42,321 nucleotides of DNA, taken from assembly GCA_900315435.1 (NCBI GenBank), contig OMYY01000025.1:1-42321 (forward strand), written 5' to 3'. The stretch comes from an uncultured Spirochaetaceae bacterium (GTDB taxonomy: Bacteria > Spirochaetota > Spirochaetia > Sphaerochaetales > Sphaerochaetaceae). A model generated the notes under the pieces. The model saw only the letters and a program-made list of their open reading frames with translations, did no database searches and was not told where the DNA came from. The translations under genes were made by a program, and so were the position numbers. Positions 1 to 6,504 of this stretch are shown piece by piece (position 1 is the first letter of the stretch; every line of letters starts with the position of its first letter).

Positions 1-92
1 TCTCCGATGGAAAGTGATTTTTAGGTGGCTCCGTTTGTCCGGACAGGTGGCTCGCGCCACCCCGGACAGGCGGCTCCGCCGCACCGTAATAT
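1..92. repeat. GC-rich intergenic repeat with short palindromes
   Basis: This stretch is built from variants of a roughly 22-base unit ending in GAGCCACCTGTCCGG on the minus strand. It contains small palindromes such as GGTGGC-tcgc-GCCACC and TGTCCGGACA. It begins exactly where the reading frame of the adjacent Ppx/GppA-like gene ends. That suggests a repetitive intergenic element has displaced, or follows, the gene's 3' end. No second copy was found elsewhere in the window, and the left boundary may lie outside it. Confidence 0.45.
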
Positions 93-308
93 TCACCTGG
101 CAAAGTTCGCGACGCTCTGGGCGTTGCGCTCCAAGGCCTCTTCTCCGATCCTCTGGGTATCCTTCAGCCCTTCGCCAAGACGGACGATATCATTGGCGTC
201 CTGCAGGATGGTGTATCCGTAGCTGCTTTTTCCACCCGCTTCCGCCAGACAGAACTTGATGGAATTGGTACCAATATCGATGACTGCTTTCTTTTCTGCC
301 ATACTCAC
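93..308 (-). pseudogene. Truncated Ppx/GppA phosphatase N-terminus
   Basis: The 71-residue product has the start of an exopolyphosphatase/pppGpp phosphatase: AVIDIGTNSIKFCLAEAGG matches the first nucleotide-binding strand and phosphate loop of the actin-like Ppx/GppA fold. Full-length members run to about 300-500 residues, so only the first quarter is present before a TGA directly abutting the repeat at 1-92. A GTG start (308) overlaps the stop of the upstream CYTH-like gene; ATG at 302 is the alternative. The linkage to a CYTH protein fits polyphosphate metabolism. A fragment this short is unlikely to be an active enzyme. I infer a gene remnant, unless the rest continues in another frame to the left of the window. 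Confidence 0.6.
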
Positions 309-892
309 GCAAGCCCTACCGACTTCTTCATCGCCTGGATGTAGTTCATGTTCGCCGCATCTTCCATGCCGAGCTTTCTGACGATTGCAATCACCAAGGC
401 AGGATCCTCATGCTCGACGCAGATGGTACGCCACTCGACGCCATTGAAACTGGTCTTCGCGATCTCGGCGGTGGCTCCGTCGATCTTGTAGATGTCGCGA
501 TCCTTCTTGACCTGCACGACCACCAGGTCCTTGTGCGGCTTGACGATCTCGTCGATGAACTCATCGTGGGTGTAGTTCTCCCGCTTCAACTCGGGCACCT
601 CGACCTTCAGGATGCCGAACAACTTCTTGATGTTCTCATGGTCGATGGGGAAACCCGTCTTCAGGACCGGCAGCCACTGCTCGAGCTTGTCCGCGTTGAC
701 CTTCTGCAGGGACTTCACGTCCACCAGGTCAAAGCGGATCTTCACGTTCTCGTCGCTCTTGCGGGAAAGAATGTACTCTTCATCCGTCTTCTTGTTGGAT
801 TCCATGGGAAGTGCACGGAGCGCGATCTCGCCCTTGCCGAAATTTCCCTTGCCGAACGTTCTCCACTCCCAACGCGGAATAATGACACCCAT
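305..892 (-). CDS. CYTH-like domain protein, possibly polyphosphate related
   Basis: This 195-residue protein starts at an ATG preceded by GAGGAGG at good spacing; the in-frame extension upstream to 970 lacks such a site. Its C-terminal half has the alternating basic strands and closing region of CYTH/triphosphate-tunnel proteins: a VVVQVKKDRDIYKIDG strand, then TAEIAKT, then VEWRTICVEHEDP followed by an alpha-helix ending in KLGM. The classic N-terminal ExExK motif is only weakly represented (WEWRTF). CYTH enzymes hydrolyse triphosphates or polyphosphate, or make cAMP, in the cytoplasm. Overlap with a Ppx/GppA start codon suggests a polyphosphate-linked operon. Family assignment is moderate and the exact substrate is unknown. 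Confidence 0.55.
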   Translation of the reverse strand: MGVIIPRWEWRTFGKGNFGKGEIALRALPMESNKKTDEEYILSRKSDENVKIRFDLVDVKSLQKVNADKLEQWLPVLKTGFPIDHENIKKLFGILKVEVPELKRENYTHDEFIDEIVKPHKDLVVVQVKKDRDIYKIDGATAEIAKTSFNGVEWRTICVEHEDPALVIAIVRKLGMEDAANMNYIQAMKKSVGLA

Positions 893-1076
893 TGCTGCCT
901 CCTCGAGTAGGGATCCTACTCGTTTTAGATTTTGGAAGGACAAGAACAGAAAACCGTAAGTTTTCCCCACGCTCTTGCTTCATTCATATTGTGAGAATTG
1001 GTTATGGATTGTCGTCAAATCTATTCAATCCAGGCATAATGAGTCTTGATAGCAGCACTTTTCACATAACGAAAAA

Positions 1077-1089
1077 TTATAGATTGTAA
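1077..1089 (+). promoter_or_regulatory. Possible LysR box upstream of the LysR gene
   Basis: TTATAGATTGTAA fits the T-N11-A pattern with partial dyad symmetry (TTA...TAA). It lies 43 bases upstream of the LysR start, in the region divergent to the CYTH-like gene, where a LysR protein typically autoregulates. The motif is short and common in AT-rich DNA, so this is only suggestive. Confidence 0.25.
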
Positions 1090-1131
1090 CAAAATCCATC
1101 TGATACAATTGATACGAACAGGAGAAAACCC

Positions 1132-2016
1132 ATGACATTACATCATCTCCAGGTCTTTTGCTCGGTGTGCGAAGAAGGTTCCATGACCAAGGCTGCAGTC
1201 AAGCTGAACATGACCCAGCCGGGGGTAAGCCGCATCATCAGCGAACTGGAGGGTCACTACAAGGTCATCCTCTTCCTGCGCAAAGGCAGAAGCCTTATGC
1301 CCACCCCGCAAGGCAGTCAGTTCTATCATGACAGCAAGCTGGTCCTCCAGGAATTCCACAGGCAGGAGATGAACATCCGTCAGGGGCAACGGCTCAGCTC
1401 GGTGGTCTTCGGATGTACGACGGGCCTCGGATTTGCCATCGGCAGTGTCCTTGCCAATGACTTCAAGAAGAAGTTTCCGGCATGCCGCCTCTCCTTTTGC
1501 GACAACACCTCCCGCAACATCCAGCACATGGTGGTCAAGGGAGAATGCAACCTGGCCATGGTGCAAAATGTCTGGGATGACGACAAGCTGATCGAAGAGG
1601 CCTTCTACACCGACAGGCTGATTGCCGTAGCCAGCCCCTCCTACCAGCCACGCAACTCATTGAAAGAACCGCTGGGCATCAAGGACCTTGCCCGGGAAGA
1701 CCTCCTCTTGATGGAGAAAGGAAGAACCACCCGCAACATGATCGAGAAGATTGCCGTAGACAAGAAGGTGACCCTCGACCCCATCTGGACCAGTGCGGCA
1801 GTAGCCAACCTGAAGGAACTCGCCTTGCAGAACAGGGGCATCACCGTCATCTTCGAGATCATGGTACGCAGGGAGTTGCGAAACGGAATGCTGGTGCGGA
1901 TCCCCACCACCTTCTCCCCCACCAAGACCTTCTACCTGATCCGCAGGAAAGACACCTGGATCAGCGAGGAAGTCGAATACCTGCTCTCCCTTTGCAGGCA
2001 GTACGTACATTCATGA
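1132..2016 (+). CDS. LysR-family transcriptional regulator
   Basis: The 294-residue protein is a standard-length LysR regulator. Residues 1-60 form the winged helix-turn-helix (FCSVCEEGSMTKAAVKLNMT then QPGVSRIISELE). From about residue 88 the periplasmic-binding-protein-like effector domain follows, beginning SSVVFGCTTGLGFAIGSVLA. An AGGAG ribosome site lies just upstream of the ATG. It is transcribed away from the CYTH/Ppx pair, so those genes are candidate targets, as is self-repression. No co-inducer can be predicted from the sequence. Confidence 0.9.
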   Translation: MTLHHLQVFCSVCEEGSMTKAAVKLNMTQPGVSRIISELEGHYKVILFLRKGRSLMPTPQGSQFYHDSKLVLQEFHRQEMNIRQGQRLSSVVFGCTTGLGFAIGSVLANDFKKKFPACRLSFCDNTSRNIQHMVVKGECNLAMVQNVWDDDKLIEEAFYTDRLIAVASPSYQPRNSLKEPLGIKDLAREDLLLMEKGRTTRNMIEKIAVDKKVTLDPIWTSAAVANLKELALQNRGITVIFEIMVRRELRNGMLVRIPTTFSPTKTFYLIRRKDTWISEEVEYLLSLCRQYVHS

Positions 2017-2373
2017 AAGCCCACATGCTTTCCGGAGGAACACGTGTTGCTTGTCATGGGTCATTCCTTTCACAAAAAAGAGTTGCATCCTACAAAAACG
2101 ACAAGAAACCGAACGGCAGTCAATGCATGGCAGAATTTGCAACAGATGGAAGTTCTGCACATTACAATTCTCAACCCGCTTCATGATACTCTCTCGCCCA
2201 GTATCTCGAAGATTTGCCAGCACAGCCGGAACTGTGCCGGCAAATCTTCCCCGCCACAAGACCATACTCTTCTGGGGAAAGGCGCGGATGTCCTGGCCAG
2301 GAAGCGATTCTTAGGCGCATAGCCTTGTTCTTCCGCTTCCAGTGGAAATGCACCTAACCACAGAAGATATGAT
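2017..2373. other. Gene-free interval after the LysR gene
   Basis: No convincing coding region was seen on either strand in these 357 bases. The notable content is a near-perfect hairpin (listed separately at 2208-2249). A weak GAAAGC/GCTTTC stem just after the LysR stop is too short to call a terminator. Confidence 0.5.
2208..2249. repeat. Near-perfect 18-bp inverted repeat
   Basis: The two arms, GAAGATTTGCCAGCACAG and its complement, match at 17 of 18 positions around a 6-base loop. Neither side is followed by a T-run, so it is not a typical intrinsic terminator. It sits between the LysR gene and the convergent secreted-protein gene. It may be a transcriptional pause or barrier, or a palindromic repeat element. 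Confidence 0.6.
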
Positions 2374-4344
2374 TTATTCTTTGTTTTGAAAGCTTTTAAG
2401 CATCTGGCTAGGATTATCTACTACAGCTATGATTGGATTCTCTTTCTGCATAGAATTCGAAACAAAATAGATATTTAATGAAAGACTCTGTGCCTCTCCC
2501 TCTGCACTATCCTTTGATTTCTCTTGTTCTTTTAGAATTTTGATTATGCTTTCTATCGCTAGTTTTGTAGGATATATACCTGAAATGACATCTACAACCT
2601 TTTCAACAATCTCTCCCTTATCTATGGGAACATCCTCTACCTTACAGGTAAATACAATGTTCACATTATCCAAATTGTTGCCAGCTCTCTGGACCTCATA
2701 GGTATATGAAGAGAAATCATATTTTTTATTTGCAATTTCAAGAGATAGCTTATCCTTTTTAGGCTCAAATAGCCCTGATGTAAATACAAAGTATGTTGCG
2801 GGAATCGAGATTTTCAGCTCATCATTATTATTCCAAAAAGAGGAATGCTTATTATACGAAACAGTCGCCTGTTTTATGTCTGACCTTGAACCAAACAAAC
2901 TATTCTGGGAATAAATGTCACACAACAAACGTGAACATTTTTCCATCAAAGTCTTATCTTCAGGAACAGAAGCATCACACATATCTTTATATCGTTTGAC
3001 TACCGAATACAACAAACTCGAGTTCGGAGGAAGAATCTGCAGCTCAGTTCTCTCTGCGGTTTCTTTGTTTTTCCTCAAAGTTTTTATTTCGCCTTTTAAT
3101 TTTTTAATTTCATCTTTATTTTCTTTTTTTGTTGTTTTTCCTACGAGCTCTAAATTTGCATTTTCATATTTTTTTATTTGGTCTTTTAAATTCTCAATAT
3201 GGTTTTCTATTCCTTCCTTTGTCTGTTCTAAAAATTTACCAGATAGGTAGTTATCAAGATTTTCTTTATATTCATCCGCAACCTCATTAACAATCTGTTT
3301 CATAAGAACAATTTGCTGCTCTCTTCTTGTGTTGGAATACTGTAATTTATTCATTTCCTCGTATAACTCAACACAGAAATACAAATCTTCCCATCTCGCT
3401 CCTGAATTAAAATTGCAAATGTCATCTGCAATGTGACATAATTTATCAGCAATAGTGATATCTACAGCATTTTCCTGCAACAAACAAAATGCTTTTATTT
3501 TTAGAATCAGGGAACGGTTATCGTCATGATACATAGTCTGTACATAGTTGTGCTCAAATTGGTCAATGTACTGTAGACTTTTGTTATACTCTTCAGCTCC
3601 ATACGCTGCTTTTGCCTTTTCGGCCCAATATTCCGGGAACTCTGCCAACTCTTTGTTAAATTGAGGTGTGTCAAGTTTCAATAAAAGCTCTTTTGCTTCT
3701 TCTTTTGTGTTGTAATCATACTCATTACATAGCTTTACAAATTTTCTAAGCGTTTTGATTGAGGCAAGCTGCTCGTTTGAGATGCCATACTTACTGCATT
3801 GCTGCGCAAGATATGTCCTCAACTCCGCGCTCAGATGCTCGAACAATTTGACCTGTAAGTCATCGAATTTCCATTGCTTTTGAATTAAGTCAAGGTCCTG
3901 TTGCTGTTTTTCTGAAAGGAAATTACTAAAAGAAGAGAGCGTTGCCCCGCCTATTGCTATCATAGCTTTTAAGGGGTTTTCCGCATTCATCGCGATGTTT
4001 ACAAAATGAAGCGCATTTGGAACCAAAGCAGATACAAGACTAGCTTTTTCTTGGTTATATAGATAGTTAAGCCTTATTCTCTGTTGGTCTATTAACTTAT
4101 TTTCCGTTAATGTATTGTTAAATGTGTTTATATACGGGGACGTCGTACCCACATCATTGCCCCAATACCAGTCATAGTTAGATATTTCATCAACAACGAC
4201 CATATTGTTTTTCGATTCTAGAATTCTTGCTGTTTCATAAAGCAGTTTTTTAGCATAGCCCATTTCTTGGTTGGCTTTCTCTTCTGCAAAAACTATAGAA
4301 ATAGAAAACAAAAGCAAGAATACACACATGAATTTCTTTTTCAT
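2374..4344 (-). CDS. Secreted hypothetical protein with central coiled coil
   Basis: Of unknown family. The ATG at 4344 is preceded by GAGAGG and begins a clear signal peptide: MKKKF, then a hydrophobic core ending SIVFA with likely cleavage before EEK. The mature protein of about 635 residues is rich in Lys, Glu, Asn and Tyr. It has a helical first half and a charged coiled coil at roughly residues 370-445 (runs such as KDEIKKLKGEIKTLRKNKE). A more beta-like C-terminal region follows. The gene is much more AT-rich than its surroundings, which suggests recent acquisition. It lies 145 bases downstream of the secreted-protein gene at 4490-5353 on the same strand and may belong to the same unit. 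It probably acts in the periplasm. Confidence 0.75.
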   Translation of the reverse strand: MKKKFMCVFLLLFSISIVFAEEKANQEMGYAKKLLYETARILESKNNMVVVDEISNYDWYWGNDVGTTSPYINTFNNTLTENKLIDQQRIRLNYLYNQEKASLVSALVPNALHFVNIAMNAENPLKAMIAIGGATLSSFSNFLSEKQQQDLDLIQKQWKFDDLQVKLFEHLSAELRTYLAQQCSKYGISNEQLASIKTLRKFVKLCNEYDYNTKEEAKELLLKLDTPQFNKELAEFPEYWAEKAKAAYGAEEYNKSLQYIDQFEHNYVQTMYHDDNRSLILKIKAFCLLQENAVDITIADKLCHIADDICNFNSGARWEDLYFCVELYEEMNKLQYSNTRREQQIVLMKQIVNEVADEYKENLDNYLSGKFLEQTKEGIENHIENLKDQIKKYENANLELVGKTTKKENKDEIKKLKGEIKTLRKNKETAERTELQILPPNSSLLYSVVKRYKDMCDASVPEDKTLMEKCSRLLCDIYSQNSLFGSRSDIKQATVSYNKHSSFWNNNDELKISIPATYFVFTSGLFEPKKDKLSLEIANKKYDFSSYTYEVQRAGNNLDNVNIVFTCKVEDVPIDKGEIVEKVVDVISGIYPTKLAIESIIKILKEQEKSKDSAEGEAQSLSLNIYFVSNSMQKENPIIAVVDNPSQMLKSFQNKE

Positions 4345-4489
4345 CTTTTTACCTCTCAATTTAAAATGTCTATGGAAGTGTTTTGTGACTTTCAGACCCC
4401 ATACCATCTTTCCTTCCTGGAACAATCTCGAGATTCTCTCCGTCCCCAGCTAAGGAACAGGCGGCTTTTCAGAAAGTCCTTCATAAAGC

Positions 4490-5353
4490 TCAACGTCTGT
4501 CAATGTTAAGAGTATTTATTCCTGAACCTAATATTTTTTCTATAATAACAGGCATCTCTCTATTCATGAAATTTCTTGTGAAATGATATGCACTAGAACG
4601 GCTTCTACAACTTCTCACACTTCGCCTAATTTTTCTAAATTGGTCGTTCATTCGTAATTCTTCCAAATAGGCAAAAGCATCTCCGCCCACTCGTTTCAAA
4701 CAATCATAAAGATCTGATTCTAATTCCATTAGCATGAAATAAAAATTTGCAATATGGCCAAGTTGGTTTACAGATCTTTCGCTCCCCTCATACAAATCTC
4801 CTAAAATATGAGAATAATATACAATAATTGCAATTGCTTCTGCCTTAACTATTTGCTGCTCATTTCTTTCAATGCCAAAAGCAGCAGCAACCGCCGGAAT
4901 CAGCACTTTATCACGACCAAGTTCCCACCTATCAAGGTACTTGTTTGTTTCAATACCATCTTCACCTTTCATTGTCCTATCTCTATAGTCGTAATAAAAT
5001 CCTTGATGATTGTAAGCTCTGTGACTTCCTCCGCCTATTGAAAGAAATTCAGAATATGCTGGAAAGCTGTAATCAAAGCCTGTCCTCGTTTTTTTTACAT
5101 TATCCTGTAAATCTTTATATTTCTTTTGATCCTTGTTCATGCCTTGTTCATCAATTGCAAAAGCAGAAGCATCTGAAACTATCCAATAAGAATGGAGGAC
5201 ATCAGGACTGCTTTTTTTTGCAAATGAATAATAATCCGAACTGTCATAAATGATATAAAGGATGTCTTCATTGTGACCTTCTGCGTTCTTTGCAAAACAC
5301 GTAAAGGATAATCCAAGAATGATACAAAACAGGGATAGTTTTTTTAAAAGCAT
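4490..5353 (-). CDS. Secreted protein with conserved His/Asp motifs, possible metal-dependent enzyme
   Basis: The 287-residue product starts with a signal peptide (MLLKKLSLFCIILGLSFTCFA, cleavage near residue 21). Two motifs stand out: SHRAYNHQGFYYDYRD (His111, His116, tyrosines) and YYSHILGD (His182, Asp186). An RWELGRDKVLIPAV helix lies between them. An H...HxxGD arrangement is reminiscent of helical zinc-dependent phospholipase C/S1-nuclease-like folds, but I cannot assign a family with certainty. The ATG overlaps the end of the small membrane-protein gene upstream by 10 bases, which suggests translational coupling with it and with the FtsK-like gene. The gene is AT-rich. The function is unassigned; the motif-based enzymatic guess is inference. 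Confidence 0.7.
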   Translation of the reverse strand: MLLKKLSLFCIILGLSFTCFAKNAEGHNEDILYIIYDSSDYYSFAKKSSPDVLHSYWIVSDASAFAIDEQGMNKDQKKYKDLQDNVKKTRTGFDYSFPAYSEFLSIGGGSHRAYNHQGFYYDYRDRTMKGEDGIETNKYLDRWELGRDKVLIPAVAAAFGIERNEQQIVKAEAIAIIVYYSHILGDLYEGSERSVNQLGHIANFYFMLMELESDLYDCLKRVGGDAFAYLEELRMNDQFRKIRRSVRSCRSRSSAYHFTRNFMNREMPVIIEKILGSGINTLNIDRR

Positions 5354-5604
5354 TGACTCTTCTCCAATAATCCATATCTTTCCGACTCTGACACCACCTG
5401 TTCCTGCTGTGCGATTACTTCTTTCTGCTGCGTAATACGCTGGAAAAGGAATCTGCTTCCGAAACCTCCTATCGCTACTCCCCCCATCAACAAAGCCACC
5501 CCTACTGCCACGGCTCCAAGCATTCTCACCATCCTCCAAACATCGGGAATTTGGGACATAAAGCGTAGCCACATTCCGATTCGATGCACATTATACCATT
5601 TCAT
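5344..5604 (-). CDS. Small single-TM protein coupled to FtsK-like gene
   Basis: The 86-residue protein starts at the ATG that forms an ATGA overlap with the stop of the FtsK-like gene; an upstream in-frame start at 5640 is less likely. It has a basic N-terminus (about 25 residues), one strong transmembrane segment (MLGAVAVGVALLMGGVAIGG) and a short helical tail (FLFQRITQQKEVIAQQEQVV) that could form a coiled coil outside or inside the membrane. Overlaps on both sides tie it into a three-gene unit with the FtsK-like protein and the secreted protein. It could be the membrane adaptor for either. No family recognised. Confidence 0.65.
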   Translation of the reverse strand: MKWYNVHRIGMWLRFMSQIPDVWRMVRMLGAVAVGVALLMGGVAIGGFGSRFLFQRITQQKEVIAQQEQVVSESERYGLLEKSQCF

Positions 5605-6272
5605 CGACTTTCCGGTATGACTTTTATCACCTTTCCCCAATTATTGCGGTAATACATCTCCCCTTTCCCCAGGTGTTCTGCTCCCTCCAGGTCCAGAAGC
5701 AACATGCTCTCCCATGGAGCAGAGACCTTGCAGGTGATTGTAGTGGGAATATTGGTGCGGATGTCGGAGAGGGGATCCTCGCCGATCCAGCTGGTGGCAA
5801 GCACCATGTGGATTCCGACGGAGCGGCCCATACTGGTGATGGTCCGGATCAAAGTCCCAAAGCGCGCCCTGTCGGCTTCCACCAGCCTCATGAAATCGTC
5901 GATGACCACCACGAGGAAGGGCAACTGCGTTCCGCTTTGCTTCCGATAATCCTGGATGTTCCTCGCATGTACCTCTTCAAGCTGCCGGTATCGGTTTTCC
6001 AACTCCCGCGCCATTGCATCAAGCACCCGGAACGACAGGTCGATGCCAAGCACGGATGGCAACGCCATTTGCGCTCGGCCGTCGAACTCCTTGAATCGCT
6101 TTCCCAGCAGAACGAGGTGTATCGGTGTCTTTTCAGCGAGCATGGCATTTGCGAACACTGTCATGAAATTGCACGAATCCGGTACGCACACCAGCACATG
6201 GGGTGCTTTCGCCACATCAAGGACGACCTCACGTCCTTGGACGTCCTTACCCAAGCACACGGGAAGAGACAT
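5601..6272 (-). CDS. FtsK/SpoIIIE-like core protein with degenerate Walker A (copy 1)
   Basis: This 223-residue protein aligns along its whole length with the RecA-like motor core of FtsK/SpoIIIE. LPVCLGKDVQGREVVLDVAK matches the LGKD-G-PVV entry strand, and LPFLVVVIDDF (118-127) matches Walker B. SVGIHMVLAT (151-160) and the GAEHLGKGEMYY region (197-208) match the end of the core. The P-loop, however, reads PHVLVCVPDSCNFM (24-37), where FtsK has GxxGxGKS. The lysine and glycines are gone, so ordinary ATP hydrolysis is doubtful. There is no N-terminal membrane region and no DNA-orienting gamma domain. The start at 6272 matches the layout of the paralogue at 11120-11803, where the purine-rich EEE-coding stretch serves as ribosome site. 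The next gene overlaps by ATGA. Confidence 0.75.
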   Translation of the reverse strand: MSLPVCLGKDVQGREVVLDVAKAPHVLVCVPDSCNFMTVFANAMLAEKTPIHLVLLGKRFKEFDGRAQMALPSVLGIDLSFRVLDAMARELENRYRQLEEVHARNIQDYRKQSGTQLPFLVVVIDDFMRLVEADRARFGTLIRTITSMGRSVGIHMVLATSWIGEDPLSDIRTNIPTTITCKVSAPWESMLLLDLEGAEHLGKGEMYYRNNWGKVIKVIPESR

Positions 6273-6470
6273 TTCCTCTTCCTTGCGCTCCTCTTCCCGC
6301 GTCGTGGCCCCATATGTGCCACGAGGATTTCCAAGCAACCCCAATCCTTCGATCATCATCTCCTCCTCATGCATGAATCTGTCGCTCTTCAGAGATGGAA
6401 CCACAAAATATGGTGGGGAAACCCCACCTTTTCCGTAGTCAGGAATCGCAAACTCCGCATGGTTACATTC

Positions 6471-6499
6471 TTGACAGTCGAAAATGGACAAGGGACAAT
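6471..6499 (+). promoter_or_regulatory. Possible promoter just ahead of the xanthine dehydrogenase gene
   Basis: TTGACA (6471-6476) and GACAAT (6494-6499) are 17 bases apart. The start codon at 6505 lies at about the expected transcription start, which would make the messenger nearly leaderless. The -10 is imperfect and an AAGG at 6490 could serve as a distant ribosome site on a longer transcript, so the call is tentative. Confidence 0.3.
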
Positions 6500-6504
6500 A
6501 AGTC

